Source: Hanstruepera neustonica
GTDB lineage: Bacteria; Bacteroidota; Bacteroidia; Flavobacteriales; Flavobacteriaceae
Direction: 5' to 3'
Assembly: GCF_002895005.1 (NCBI RefSeq)
Contig: NZ_POWF01000001.1
Span: 310,001-374,000, forward strand
DNA: 64,000 nt
Made by a program: the position numbers and the translations under genes. Positions 10,053 to 17,916 of this stretch are shown here, one piece after another. A model generated the notes under the pieces. It did no database searches. It was not told where the DNA came from and worked only from the letters and a program-made list of their open reading frames with translations. Positions within the stretch are counted from its first letter, which is position 1, and every line of letters begins with the position of its first letter.

Positions 10053-10448
10053 TTATGATTTTTTGCGTTTATCCAAAAGATCAGGATCTGTTATAGGATT
10101 GTCTGTTCCTTTTAATGATTTTTCAATATTATCAATATACTCCAAAGAGTCGTCAACAAAAAACTCTAATTGCGGCATTCTTCGCAACTGATTTTTGGTT
10201 CTTTGTGCCAGCTCATGCCTTATTTTAGAAGCATTTGAACGTATCCCTTCAATTAACTCTTTGGCTTTGTTGTTTGGAAAAATGCTTAAATATACCTTGC
10301 CAATTGATAAGTCAACGGTTACCGAAACTTTCGAAACAGAAATTAAAACACCCTGCATTCCACCTTGAGTAGCCGCCTTTTGTAAAATATCGACTAGATC
10401 ACGCTGTAAAACAGATGCTATTTTTTTTTGCCTTTGACTTTCTTCCAT
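10053..10448 (-). CDS. rbfA: Ribosome-binding factor A
   Basis: A 131-residue KH-fold 30S maturation factor. I chose the ATG at 10448 (M-E-E-S-Q-R-Q-K-K-I-A-S-V-L-Q-R-D), which gives the standard family N-terminus; an in-frame upstream extension adds 11 residues of no likeness. Family features include V-S-K-V-S-V-T-V-D-L-S-I-G-K-V-Y-L-S and R-M-P-Q-L-E-F-F-V-D-D-S-L-E-Y. RbfA acts on the 16S 5' helix during cold adaptation and assembly. It is the first gene of a two-gene operon with the permease. Confidence 0.94.
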   Translation of the reverse strand: MEESQRQKKIASVLQRDLVDILQKAATQGGMQGVLISVSKVSVTVDLSIGKVYLSIFPNNKAKELIEGIRSNASKIRHELAQRTKNQLRRMPQLEFFVDDSLEYIDNIEKSLKGTDNPITDPDLLDKRKKS

Positions 10449-10542
10449 AATAAGTTTCAATTTTAAGAAACGATGATACAAAAGTAACGGATATTTGAAG
10501 ATTATCTTACTTTTACCATCAAAATTAGTAACTTAACAATTC

Positions 10543-10947
10543 ATGAATAAAATTGAACATATAGGTATTGCGGTAAAAGATATTAAAAAGTCTAACGATT
10601 TATTTAGCAAGTTGTTTGGTAAGGCACATTATAAAATTGAAGAGGTGACCAGTGAAGGCGTGAACACTTCTTTTTTCCAGGTTGGTGAAAATAAAATCGA
10701 GCTTCTAGAAGCCACCAATCCAGATAGCCCTATTGCAAAATTTATTGAAAAGCGCGGTGAAGGCATACACCATATCGCTTTTGATGTCGATGATATTGAA
10801 GCTGAAATTTTAAGATTACAAGGTGAAGGTTTTACTGTGTTAAACAAAACCCCTAAAAAGGGAGCTGATAATAAGTTAGTAGCTTTTTTACATCCAAAAT
10901 CCACAAACGGTGTTCTCGTGGAGTTATGTCAGGATATAAAGGACTAA
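10543..10947 (+). CDS. mce: Methylmalonyl-CoA epimerase
   Basis: A 134-aa vicinal-oxygen-chelate protein with two beta-alpha-beta-beta-beta modules. Visible motifs are M-N-K-I-E-H-I-G-I-A-V (metal His6), G-E-G-I-H-H-I-A-F-D-V-D-D-I and the C-terminal Glu ligand in V-L-V-E-L-C-Q. It interconverts (2R)- and (2S)-methylmalonyl-CoA, linking propionate and odd-chain or branched amino-acid catabolism to succinyl-CoA. The mutase genes are not in the window. It is divergent from rbfA and lies 80 nt upstream of a tRNA gene. Confidence 0.93.
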   Translation: MNKIEHIGIAVKDIKKSNDLFSKLFGKAHYKIEEVTSEGVNTSFFQVGENKIELLEATNPDSPIAKFIEKRGEGIHHIAFDVDDIEAEILRLQGEGFTVLNKTPKKGADNKLVAFLHPKSTNGVLVELCQDIKD

Positions 10948-11027
10948 AAATGCTTGTAGGGTTTTAAAATATGTAGTAATATTGCACACTCTTTTTAGGA
11001 AAAGAGTCATTAGCTTCTCGCTAATTA

Positions 11028-11101
11028 GGTCCTATAACTCAGTTGGTTAGAGTATCTGACTCATAATCAGAAAGTCCCTGGTTCGAGCCCAGGTGGGACC
11101 A
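11028..11101 (+). tRNA. tRNA with CAU anticodon, probably tRNA-Ile2 (lysidine) rather than elongator Met
   Basis: A 74-nt cloverleaf. The acceptor stem GGTCCTA/TGGGACC pairs over 7 bp with one G-U, the discriminator is A at 11101, and CCA is not encoded. The anticodon loop CTCATAA has CAT at 11062-11064, and the T arm is CCTGG-TTCGAGC-CCAGG. C4-G69 and C5-G68 pairs are present, which in Escherichia coli favour recognition by TilS and so Ile2 (AUA decoding after lysidine modification). Initiator identity is unlikely because the first acceptor pair is a full G-C. Identity between Ile2 and Met is inferred. Confidence 0.9.
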
Positions 11102-11110
11102 CAAAAAAAA

Positions 11111-11141
11111 TGACCCTTCAAAACTTTGGAGGGTCATTTTG
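11111..11141 (+). terminator. Intrinsic terminator after the CAU tRNA
   Basis: TGACCCTTC and GGAGGGTCA form a 9-bp stem with one G-U pair, followed by TTTTGTTTTT. It lies 9 nt after the tRNA and closes its transcript. Confidence 0.8.
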
Positions 11142-11364
11142 TTTTTAGAATTTTAAAAAAACCAAGTTTTAAAATTTTTCGTATGTGTTTTTAAATAGCA
11201 ACAAAACAATTAGTTAAATCAATTGGACAGCAATTTTTTTCTTTTATTTATGACAAAAAAACATATATTTGGCATTTCAAAATGCTATTGAAATTAGGAT
11301 TATCTGAAAAGAGCTTTTTGTCGAGTTTTTTTGTTATTTAAAGATGATATAAAGCATTTTTATT
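11142..11364. other. Gene-free AT-rich spacer
   Basis: Between the tRNA terminator and the next promoter I see only AT-rich sequence and no ORF over 20 codons. An AT-only inverted repeat (AATTTTAAAA ... TTTTAAAATT) near 11151-11180 is not distinctive. Confidence 0.5.
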
Positions 11365-11393
11365 TTGTTAAATGGCTTTTTTTTATACATTTA
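11365..11393 (+). promoter_or_regulatory. Promoter of the PID-CTERM-like small gene
   Basis: TTG (11365-11367), 18 nt, then TACATTTA (11386-11393), one mismatch from TAnnTTTG. The box ends only 7 nt before the ATG at 11401, so the transcript would be leaderless or nearly so. Confidence 0.45.
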
Positions 11394-11400
11394 CGGACTG

Positions 11401-11592
11401 ATGAAAGTACAAAACAGAAAAATAGTTGCCTCAATCTTATTTTTGCTAATAAGTTTTGTATGCGTGGCCCAAACTGGCCCACCTCCACCACAACCACCTC
11501 CTCCGCCAGGTTTACCGATTGATGGCGGTGTTATATTCACATTAATTGCCGGCTTATTTTATGGGGTATTCAGGTCTTTGAGATCTAAATAA
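11401..11592 (+). CDS. Tiny secreted/anchored protein with PID-CTERM-like C-terminal sorting signal
   Basis: 63 aa from the ATG at 11401. The frame reaches an upstream alternative start at 11365, but the shorter form starts in a clean signal peptide. The order is signal peptide (K-I-V-A-S-I-L-F-L-L-I-S-F-V-C-V-A-Q), a linker G-P-P-P-P-Q-P-P-P-P-P-G-L, the motif P-I-D-G-G, one hydrophobic helix (V-I-F-T-L-I-A-G-L-F-Y-G-V) and the basic tail R-S-L-R-S-K. This layout matches the flavobacterial PID-CTERM protein-sorting signal as I remember it, but here almost nothing precedes the signal. The function is unknown. It may be a miniature surface-anchored peptide or a substrate or chaperone of the sorting enzyme. 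No exosortase gene is nearby. Confidence 0.7.
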   Translation: MKVQNRKIVASILFLLISFVCVAQTGPPPPQPPPPPGLPIDGGVIFTLIAGLFYGVFRSLRSK

Positions 11593-11601
11593 TTAGAGAT
11601 C

Positions 11602-12192
11602 CTATTTATTATCCAGAAAGAGCCTTTTTACATATTTTCCTATTACATCAAACTCCAGATTGACCTCGTCTGTTGGCTTAAGATACTTGAAAGTAGTGTG
11701 TTCAAATGTATAAGGAATTATAGCAACACTGAACGCGTTCTTTTGTGAGTTGACAACTGTTAGACTAACTCCATTTATGGTAATAGATCCTTTTTCAATG
11801 GTTATATTATGTAAGCGATCATCATACGAAAATGTAAAAATCCAACTTCCATCTGCTTCCTCAACACTTTCGCAAATGGCTGTTTGGTCTACATGACCTT
11901 GAACAATATGTCCGTCTAACCTATCGGTTAATTTCATGCCACGCTCTAAATTTACCGGATCACCTAATTTAAGTTTGCCAATGGTCGTTTTTTGCAATGT
12001 TTCTTCAATAGCGGTTACCGTGTAACGATTACCCTCTACGGAAACAACTGTTAGGCAAACACCATTATGGGACACGCTTTGGTCTATTTTAAGCTCCTGG
12101 GCGATATTTGATTCGATGGTTACATGTAAATTAGACTGTTCCTTTTTCAACATTCTAACTACACCTATTGTTTCAATAATTCCTGTAAACAT
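11602..12192 (-). CDS. ribE: Riboflavin synthase, alpha subunit
   Basis: 196 aa with two tandem lumazine-binding domains. Each has the signature pattern: M-F-T-G-I-I-E-T-I-G with S-H-N-G-V-C-L-T-V-V in the first half, and G-H-I-V-Q-G-H-V-D with I-N-G-V-S-L-T-V-V in the second. It dismutates two 6,7-dimethyl-8-ribityllumazine molecules to riboflavin. It converges with the small PID gene after 9 nt and diverges from pdxA. No FMN riboswitch is recognisable upstream. Confidence 0.95.
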   Translation of the reverse strand: MFTGIIETIGVVRMLKKEQSNLHVTIESNIAQELKIDQSVSHNGVCLTVVSVEGNRYTVTAIEETLQKTTIGKLKLGDPVNLERGMKLTDRLDGHIVQGHVDQTAICESVEEADGSWIFTFSYDDRLHNITIEKGSITINGVSLTVVNSQKNAFSVAIIPYTFEHTTFKYLKPTDEVNLEFDVIGKYVKRLFLDNK

Positions 12193-12210
12193 CTATATGG
12201 ATTATTTGGT

Positions 12211-12240
12211 TAAATTTGCTTCAACAAAATTACAAACTTA
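12211..12240. promoter_or_regulatory. Divergent -7 boxes between ribE and pdxA
   Basis: On the plus strand TAAATTTG (12211-12218) is 35 nt before the pdxA ATG. On the minus strand TAATTTTG (12232-12225) and TAAGTTTG (12240-12233) are perfect TAnnTTTG matches upstream of ribE. No -33 elements with good spacing are evident. Confidence 0.4.
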
Positions 12241-12253
12241 AGTCACAATATAA

Positions 12254-13300
12254 ATGAAGAAAGAGGAAAATGTTATCGTAGGAATATCCATAGGCGATTT
12301 GAATGGTATAGGAGGCGAGGTAGTCCTGAAAACGCTAGAGGACAGTCGTACCTTGGAGTTTTTTACTCCAGTAATTTTTGCGTCGGTTAAAACCATTTCT
12401 TTTTTAAAAAATCATTTTAATTTCAATGTGTCTTTTAATGGTATAAATAAGTTAACAGATATTGTTCACGGCAAAATTAATGTGTTTAATGCCTGGCATG
12501 ATAAGGTTGATATTAATTTTGGAGAGGAAAATCCTAAAATGGGCGAGCTGGCTATTAAATCATTGGAAGAGGCCACTAAAGCATTAAAATCTGATGCCAT
12601 AGATGTTTTGGTTACCGCGCCAATCAATAAACACAATATTCAATCAGATAAGTTTAAATTTCCTGGCCATACAGACTTTCTCAATAAAGAACTAGAAGGG
12701 GAAAGCCTCATGTTTATGGTTTCTAATGGTTTAAAAGTAGGGCTTTTGACGGACCATGTTCCCGTTAAGGACATTTCTAAAAACATTACCAAGGCACTTA
12801 TTGACAAAAAAATCAATACGGTTTATTCTACACTACAAATGGATTTCAATATCAGACGTCCAAAAATTGCCGTCTTGGGTATTAATCCGCACACGGGAGA
12901 CAATGGTGTTATTGGAAAAGAAGATGACACGGTACTTAGGCCAGCACTCAAAGAGTTAGTTGATTCAGGTAAGCTAGTTTATGGACCCTATGCCGCGGAT
13001 AGTTTTTTTGGTTCGGGTAATTATAAAAACTTTGACGCTATTATTGCCGCCTACCATGATCAAGGACTCATTCCTTTTAAAACCTTATCGTTTGGTAAAG
13101 GGGTTAATTACACAGCGGGACTTTCTAAAATTCGCACTTCGCCAGACCACGGAACGGCTTATGAAATAGCTGGAAAAGGGGAGGCTAATGAAAGCTCCTT
13201 TAGAGAAGCCATTTATTTGGCCATTAAACTTTATAGAAACAGGTTGGAAAACAGCATCTTAAATGAAAACCCACTAAAAAAGGGTCAAAAAAAGATATAA
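12254..13300 (+). CDS. pdxA: 4-hydroxythreonine-4-phosphate dehydrogenase
   Basis: 348 aa. It oxidises 4-phosphohydroxy-L-threonine with NAD in the DXP-dependent pyridoxal-5'-phosphate pathway. Family features are I-G-D-L-N-G-I-G-G-E-V near the start, L-V-T-A-P-I-N-K (substrate loop), F-P-G-H-T-D-F-L, the metal His in L-L-T-D-H-V-P-V-K-D, L-G-I-N-P-H-T-G-D-N-G and A-Y-H-D-Q-G-L-I-P-F-K. A C-terminal Lys-rich tail is lineage variation. It is followed by the yceD-like/rpmF pair, which has its own -7 box. Confidence 0.95.
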   Translation: MKKEENVIVGISIGDLNGIGGEVVLKTLEDSRTLEFFTPVIFASVKTISFLKNHFNFNVSFNGINKLTDIVHGKINVFNAWHDKVDINFGEENPKMGELAIKSLEEATKALKSDAIDVLVTAPINKHNIQSDKFKFPGHTDFLNKELEGESLMFMVSNGLKVGLLTDHVPVKDISKNITKALIDKKINTVYSTLQMDFNIRRPKIAVLGINPHTGDNGVIGKEDDTVLRPALKELVDSGKLVYGPYAADSFFGSGNYKNFDAIIAAYHDQGLIPFKTLSFGKGVNYTAGLSKIRTSPDHGTAYEIAGKGEANESSFREAIYLAIKLYRNRLENSILNENPLKKGQKKI

Positions 13301-13343
13301 ACAAAAAAATGTTTATAACCGTCATAAGGTAAATAATATTTTA

Positions 13344-13351
13344 TATATTTG
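13344..13351 (+). promoter_or_regulatory. -7 box for the yceD-like/rpmF transcript
   Basis: TATATTTG, a perfect TAnnTTTG match, 21 nt before the ATG at 13373. A clear TTG -33 element is not seen. Confidence 0.5.
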
Positions 13352-13372
13352 CAGGCTCAAAATAGATGGAGA

Positions 13373-13918
13373 ATGAAGGAATTGAAAACATTTACAATCC
13401 CTTTTGTTGGGTTAAAAGAAGGAAAACATCAATTTGAGTTTAAAATAGACAAGGCGTTCTTTGATTTTTTTGATTATCAAGATTTTAACGATGCTTCAGT
13501 TGAGGTAGTTTTAGAGCTAAATAAAAAAACGACATTGATGGAGTTGAATTTTCAAATTTCTGGATTTGTCAACGTTTATTGTGATTTAACTAATGAGCCC
13601 TACGATCAAAAAATCTCAAGTGATTTTGATTTGGTGGTAAAGTTTGGAGATGAATTCAATGATGAAGAAATAGACTTATTGATTTTGCCTCATGGAGCCT
13701 ACGAAGTAAACATTCAACAGTATATCTATGAGCTTATTGTTTTGGCAGTACCTAGTAAGAGAATTCACCCAGGGGTTGCAGACGGATCATTAGGTTCAGA
13801 AATTCTTGATAAATTAGAAGAATTAAGTCCTCAAAAAGAAACATTGAATAATTCGGGCAAAGAAACAGACCCGAGATGGAATACTTTAAAGAAACTATTA
13901 ACGGATAAAGAAGAATAA
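13373..13918 (+). CDS. DUF177 (YceD-like) protein
   Basis: 181 aa from the ATG at 13373 ([17 protein letters not shown]). The frame can extend 8 codons to a TTG that lies inside the -7 box, so that is rejected. It has the DUF177 pattern: a beta-rich start, a central C-D-L-T-N-E-P-Y (the family usually has C-x-R-C-L here) and an acidic [19 protein letters not shown] stretch. YceD-family genes almost always precede rpmF, as here (2-nt gap). YceD proteins are implicated in 23S rRNA accumulation. The central motif has lost its second cysteine, as is common in Bacteroidota. Confidence 0.85.
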   Translation: MKELKTFTIPFVGLKEGKHQFEFKIDKAFFDFFDYQDFNDASVEVVLELNKKTTLMELNFQISGFVNVYCDLTNEPYDQKISSDFDLVVKFGDEFNDEEIDLLILPHGAYEVNIQQYIYELIVLAVPSKRIHPGVADGSLGSEILDKLEELSPQKETLNNSGKETDPRWNTLKKLLTDKEE

Positions 13919-13920
13919 AA

Positions 13921-14124
13921 ATGGCACATCCTAAAAGAAAAATCTCTAAAACGAGAAGAGATAAAAGAAGAACACACTATAAGGCAACAGCCCCTCAAAT
14001 TGCTACGTGTCCTACTACTGGAGAAGCACACTTGTACCACAGAGCTCATTGGCACGAAGGAAAACTTTATTACAGAGGTCAAGTATTGATTGACAACTCT
14101 GAAGAAGTAGAAAACTTGGCATAG
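13921..14124 (+). CDS. rpmF: 50S ribosomal protein L32
   Basis: 67 aa beginning [19 protein letters not shown], the invariant L32 N-terminus. One Cys (T-C-P-T-T-G-E) remains, while the later zinc-ribbon Cys positions are replaced (A-H-L-Y-H-R-A-H-W), giving a His-rich variant typical of this phylum. The ATG is 2 nt after the yceD-like stop. A strong terminator follows. Confidence 0.97.
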   Translation: MAHPKRKISKTRRDKRRTHYKATAPQIATCPTTGEAHLYHRAHWHEGKLYYRGQVLIDNSEEVENLA

Positions 14125-14144
14125 TTACTATGCATGCATATAAT

Positions 14145-14174
14145 AAAACGCTCATTTATGAGCGTTTTTTTTAT
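14145..14174 (+). terminator. Intrinsic terminator after rpmF
   Basis: AAAACGCTCA, loop TTTA, TGAGCGTTTT, then more T residues: a 10-bp perfect stem with a long T-run. Confidence 0.9.
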
Positions 14175-14233
14175 GATAAATTTTTATAGAAAGCAAAAAC
14201 CACTTAATTTGCATAAAATTAGACTAAAACTAG

Positions 14234-14269
14234 CTGATTTTGTCAATTTTTGAACGAAATCAGTATTTT
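14234..14269 (+). promoter_or_regulatory. Hairpin upstream of fabH (operator or attenuator-like)
   Basis: CTGATTTTGT, a 10-nt spacer, ACGAAATCAG: 10-bp arms with one G-U, followed by TATTTTTT. It lies 39 nt before the fabH ATG and after the rpmF terminator. It could be a second terminator, a leader attenuator or a regulator site for fatty-acid genes. It does not resemble the FapR consensus. Confidence 0.4.
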
Positions 14270-14301
14270 TTATACGGTTTTAGTTAAATAGTTATAACGG
14301 T

Positions 14302-15297
14302 ATGAGTAAAATCTCAGCAGCCATAACAGCTGTAGGTGCATATGTACCAGATTATGTGTTGACCAACCAAATACTTGAGACAATGGTTGACACCAATGAC
14401 GAGTGGATAACCACACGCACAGGAATTAAAGAAAGAAGAATTCTCAAAGAAGAAGGAAAAGGCACATCTTTTCTTGCCATAAATGCCGCCAAAGATCTTA
14501 TTAATAAAAAAGGATTAAACCCCAAAGAGATAGATTTAGTGATTGTTGCTACTGCAACACCCGATATGAAAGCTGCTGCTACGTCTGCTTACACAGCAAC
14601 TCAAATAGGAGCTACGAATGCATTTTCATTTGATTTAGAGGCAGCGTGTTCAAGTTTCTTATATGGCATGTCTGTGGCTGCTAGATATATTGAATCAGGT
14701 AAATACAAAAAAGTCTTACTAATAGGAGCCGATAAGATGTCTTCAATGATTAACTATGAAGATAGAGCGACCTGTATTATTTTTGGAGATGGCGCAGGCG
14801 CTGTTCTTTTCGAACCAAATGAAGAAGGATATGGCTTACAAGATGAGTACTTGAGAAGTGATGGTTCTGGAAGGGAGTTTTTACAAGCAACTTACGGAGG
14901 GTCCTCTTATCAAATTACGCCCGAAGCTCTTGAAAAAGGGGGGCAATATGTTTTTCAAGACGGAAAAACCGTGTTTAAAAATGCTGTATTCAATATGGCT
15001 GATGTATCTGAAAAAATATTAGAAAGAAACAATCTTACTAATGAAGATATCGCATGGCTAGTGCCTCATCAAGCAAACAAGCGTATTATTGACGCTACGG
15101 CCAGTAGAATAAATCTAGATCCAGAAAAGGTTATGATGAATATCCATAAATATGGAAACACAACTTCAGCGACATTACCTTTACTGCTTAACGATTATGA
15201 ATCTCAATTAAACAAGGGCGATAAGTTAATTTTTGCCGCATTTGGCGGTGGATTTACCTGGGGCTCTATATATTTAACATGGGCATATAACTCCTAA
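14302..15297 (+). CDS. fabH: 3-oxoacyl-ACP synthase III (KAS III)
   Basis: 331 aa. The catalytic triad is visible as Cys116 (D-L-E-A-A-C-S-S-F), His256 (V-P-H-Q-A-N-K-R-I) and Asn286 (Y-G-N-T-T-S-A). It condenses acetyl-CoA or branched acyl-CoA with malonyl-ACP to start fatty-acid synthesis. In Bacteroidota it typically takes branched primers, which is inferred here. It is followed by accB (34 nt) and accC, forming an initiation/malonyl-CoA operon. Confidence 0.96.
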   Translation: MSKISAAITAVGAYVPDYVLTNQILETMVDTNDEWITTRTGIKERRILKEEGKGTSFLAINAAKDLINKKGLNPKEIDLVIVATATPDMKAAATSAYTATQIGATNAFSFDLEAACSSFLYGMSVAARYIESGKYKKVLLIGADKMSSMINYEDRATCIIFGDGAGAVLFEPNEEGYGLQDEYLRSDGSGREFLQATYGGSSYQITPEALEKGGQYVFQDGKTVFKNAVFNMADVSEKILERNNLTNEDIAWLVPHQANKRIIDATASRINLDPEKVMMNIHKYGNTTSATLPLLLNDYESQLNKGDKLIFAAFGGGFTWGSIYLTWAYNS

Positions 15298-15331
15298 CTA
15301 ACAAACTAACTATTTTAAAAATTGAATAATT

Positions 15332-15820
15332 ATGGATTTAAAGGATATTCAAAATTTAATAAAATTTGTAGCTAAATCTGGAGCTAGCGAAGTCAAGCTA
15401 GAAACAGAGGATGTCAAAATTACCATTAAAACAGGTGGTGATGACAAAGAAACAACTACTTATGTGCAACAAGTACCAGTCAGCGCGCCAGTACCACAAG
15501 CTCCTCCAGTAGCAGCAGCGCCTGCACCTGCTGCAGCCGCTCCTGAAGCAGCATCACCTGTAGCAGCAGATGACTCAAAGTACATTACAGTAAAGTCTCC
15601 TATAATTGGGACATTGTATAGAAAACCATCTCCAGACAAACCAGTTTTTGTTGAAGTTGGACAAACAATTAAAGAGGGAGATGTTCTGTGTATTATAGAA
15701 GCGATGAAGCTATTTAATGAAATTGAATCCGAAGTTTCTGGTAAAATAGTTAAAATACTTGTCGATGATTCATCGCCTGTTGAATTTGATCAACCATTAT
15801 TTTTGGTTGATCCTTCATAA
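15332..15820 (+). CDS. accB: Biotin carboxyl carrier protein of acetyl-CoA carboxylase
   Basis: 162 aa: an N-terminal helical segment, an Ala/Pro-rich flexible linker (residues ~48-80) and a C-terminal biotinyl domain (82-162). The biotinylated lysine is K126 in E-A-M-K-L-F-N-E. It carries carboxybiotin from AccC to the carboxyltransferase. It is located between fabH and accC in one operon. Confidence 0.97.
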   Translation: MDLKDIQNLIKFVAKSGASEVKLETEDVKITIKTGGDDKETTTYVQQVPVSAPVPQAPPVAAAPAPAAAAPEAASPVAADDSKYITVKSPIIGTLYRKPSPDKPVFVEVGQTIKEGDVLCIIEAMKLFNEIESEVSGKIVKILVDDSSPVEFDQPLFLVDPS

Positions 15821-15876
15821 CCTTTTAAAGATTCCAATTCTCTTCCCATATTAATGGGACTCAAAAATCCAAAAAC

Positions 15877-15911
15877 TTGGAGTTTGGAGTTTGGAATTTG
15901 AAATTTTTAAT
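15877..15911 (+). repeat. Decaying heptanucleotide tandem repeat between accB and accC
   Basis: Five consecutive 7-mers: TTGGAGT, TTGGAGT, TTGGAAT, TTGAAAT, TTTTAAT. They end 10 nt before the accC ATG at 15922. A small palindrome, TCCCAT-ATTA-ATGGGA, lies just upstream (15844-15859). Confidence 0.7.
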
Positions 15912-15921
15912 CAAGCAAGTT

Positions 15922-17274
15922 ATGTTTAAAAAAATATTAATTGCCAATAGAGGAGAAATAGCACTTCGTGTTATTAGAACCTGTAAAGAAATGGGCATCA
16001 AAACGGTTGCCGTTTATTCAACAGCAGACGCTGACAGCCTTCATGTTAAGTTTGCCGATGAAGCTGTATGTATAGGGCCTGCGCCAAGTAGTGAATCATA
16101 TTTAAAAATATCCAATGTTATTGCGGCTGCAGAGATAACCAACGCTGATGCTATTCATCCCGGATATGGATTTTTATCTGAAAATGCCAAATTTTCAAAG
16201 ATTTGTGAAGAGCATGGTATAAAGTTTATTGGCGCTTCTGAAGAAATGATCTCCAAAATGGGAGACAAAGCTACTGCAAAAGCCACCATGAAAGCTGCTG
16301 GTGTTCCTTGCGTACCAGGAAGTGAAGGCATCATTGCTGATTTTGAAGAATGTGAGAAGCTAGCAAAAGAAGTTGGCTATCCTGTGATGCTTAAAGCAAC
16401 AGCAGGTGGAGGTGGAAAAGGAATGCGTGCCGTTTGGAAGCCAGAAAATTTGAAAGCAGCTTGGGATTCCGCCAGACAAGAATCTAAAGCAGCTTTTGGC
16501 AATGATGATATGTATATGGAAAAACTCATAGAAGAGCCAAGACATATTGAAATACAAATTGTAGGAGATTCTACTGGAAAGGCTTGTCATTTGTCAGAAA
16601 GAGATTGTTCTATACAAAGAAGACATCAAAAGTTGACAGAAGAAGTGCCATCTCCTTTTATGACGGATAAGCTTCGTGATAAAATGGGTAAAGCAGCTGT
16701 TAAGGCAGCCGAATTCATTAAATATGAAGGAGCAGGAACTATTGAGTTTCTAGTTGATAAGCATAGGAATTTTTATTTTATGGAAATGAATACCCGTATT
16801 CAAGTGGAGCACCCAATAACCGAGCAAGTTATTGATTTCGACTTAATACGTGAGCAAATATTGGTAGCAGCAGGTGTACCGATTTCTGGAAAGAACTACA
16901 CGCCTAATTTGCATTCCATAGAATGTAGAATCAACGCCGAGGATCCGTTTAATGATTTTAGACCATCTCCTGGCCGAATTACAACTCTTCATGCACCTGG
17001 TGGCCACGGTGTCAGATTAGACACGCATGTTTATGCGGGCTATATGATACCACCCAATTATGATTCCATGATAGCAAAACTAATTACAACTGCCCAAACA
17101 AGGGAAGAAGCTATCAATAAAATGAAGCGTGCATTGGATGAATTTGTCATTGAAGGCATTAAAACTACCATTCCGTTCCATAGGCAATTAATGGAAAACC
17201 CTGATTATTTAGCGGGTAATTATACAACAAAATTTATGGAAGATTTTGTTATTGAAAAACCAGTTGAAAATTAA
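15922..17274 (+). CDS. accC: Acetyl-CoA carboxylase, biotin carboxylase subunit
   Basis: 450 aa from the ATG at 15922 ([16 protein letters not shown]), the invariant N-terminus. An upstream TTG in frame lies inside the heptamer repeat and is rejected. ATP-grasp motifs are G-G-G-G-K-G-M-R (Gly-rich ATP loop), [10 protein letters not shown] (catalytic) and the C-terminal biotin-carboxylase domain. It carboxylates the biotin on AccB using ATP and bicarbonate. Transcription ends at the hairpin directly after the stop. Confidence 0.97.
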   Translation: MFKKILIANRGEIALRVIRTCKEMGIKTVAVYSTADADSLHVKFADEAVCIGPAPSSESYLKISNVIAAAEITNADAIHPGYGFLSENAKFSKICEEHGIKFIGASEEMISKMGDKATAKATMKAAGVPCVPGSEGIIADFEECEKLAKEVGYPVMLKATAGGGGKGMRAVWKPENLKAAWDSARQESKAAFGNDDMYMEKLIEEPRHIEIQIVGDSTGKACHLSERDCSIQRRHQKLTEEVPSPFMTDKLRDKMGKAAVKAAEFIKYEGAGTIEFLVDKHRNFYFMEMNTRIQVEHPITEQVIDFDLIREQILVAAGVPISGKNYTPNLHSIECRINAEDPFNDFRPSPGRITTLHAPGGHGVRLDTHVYAGYMIPPNYDSMIAKLITTAQTREEAINKMKRALDEFVIEGIKTTIPFHRQLMENPDYLAGNYTTKFMEDFVIEKPVEN

Positions 17275-17303
17275 AAAATAGCCTCTAATTTAGAGGCTAT
17301 TTT
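17275..17303. terminator. Bidirectional terminator between accC and the converging lipoprotein gene
   Basis: AAAATAGCCTCTA, a short loop, TAGAGGCTATTTT: a 13-bp perfect stem with A- and T-runs on both sides, usable in both directions. Its last base touches the TGA stop of the converging gene. Confidence 0.88.
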
Positions 17304-17815
17304 CATATATTAAAATTCCCTGAAACAGAATTTATTATTTGCGGAACCTCTCCAATATTAAAACTAAACTCCAAACGGTAAAGCCCTTCTTTAATTCCTT
17401 TTACTGAAAGGGATCCTTTGTTAATTCTATAGTAACCTGTTTGGCCTCTGCAAAAACAAAGCCTTGCAAACAAAGCTTTGGTTATTTCAAGTTCAGAATC
17501 ATTAATATCCAATTCAGGTTTATTTGGTTCGAGCTCTAGATAAATAATTTCTCTGTAACCGCTATCAGCTGTGTTTGGAATTTCATTTCTTTTGTATTCA
17601 AATTTTACAACCATTTTATTAGAGTCGATAATATCCGGATACAATTGGCCTAGACCATCAAATTTTAAATCAATAGACTTATTTTTCAGCACTTCAAAAG
17701 AACAAGTGCCATCATTCGGACAAAGGGATTCTAATTTTTCTGATACGTTGGTTTGCTGTCCTGATTTACATGCAAAAAATAAAGTACAAAACACAACAAT
17801 TAAATGGGTTTTCAT
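17303..17815 (-). CDS. Lipoprotein of unknown function
   Basis: 170 aa from the ATG at 17815: M-K-T-H-L-I-V-V-F-C-T-L-F-F-A-C-K is a lipoprotein signal with the Cys at residue 16. A 31-codon upstream extension overlaps a perfect -7 box and is rejected. The mature part is beta-rich with several Cys (L-C-P-N-D-G-T-C-S-F and L-C-F-C-R-G-Q-T-G-Y-Y-R-I) and may be disulphide-stabilised. I do not recognise a named family; the length and composition resemble small Bacteroidota periplasmic lipoproteins. Confidence 0.7.
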   Translation of the reverse strand: MKTHLIVVFCTLFFACKSGQQTNVSEKLESLCPNDGTCSFEVLKNKSIDLKFDGLGQLYPDIIDSNKMVVKFEYKRNEIPNTADSGYREIIYLELEPNKPELDINDSELEITKALFARLCFCRGQTGYYRINKGSLSVKGIKEGLYRLEFSFNIGEVPQIINSVSGNFNI

Positions 17816-17820
17816 GTAAA

Positions 17821-17828
17821 CAAATATA
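17821..17828 (-). promoter_or_regulatory. -7 box giving a probably leaderless lipoprotein mRNA
   Basis: TATATTTG on the minus strand, perfect consensus, ending only 5 nt before the ATG at 17815. Confidence 0.55.
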
Positions 17829-17916
17829 AATCTTTTTACAATAGACTTTATTTCTTTGTTATTTTGAAGATAAGGTGTTAATTTTATAGGATAAATTAAT
17901 TTAAACATTTTTCGCT

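Noticed and set aside
11028-11101. Initiator tRNA-fMet identity for the CAU tRNA
   Set aside because: The first acceptor pair is a standard G-C, and the anticodon stem lacks the three G-C pairs of initiators.
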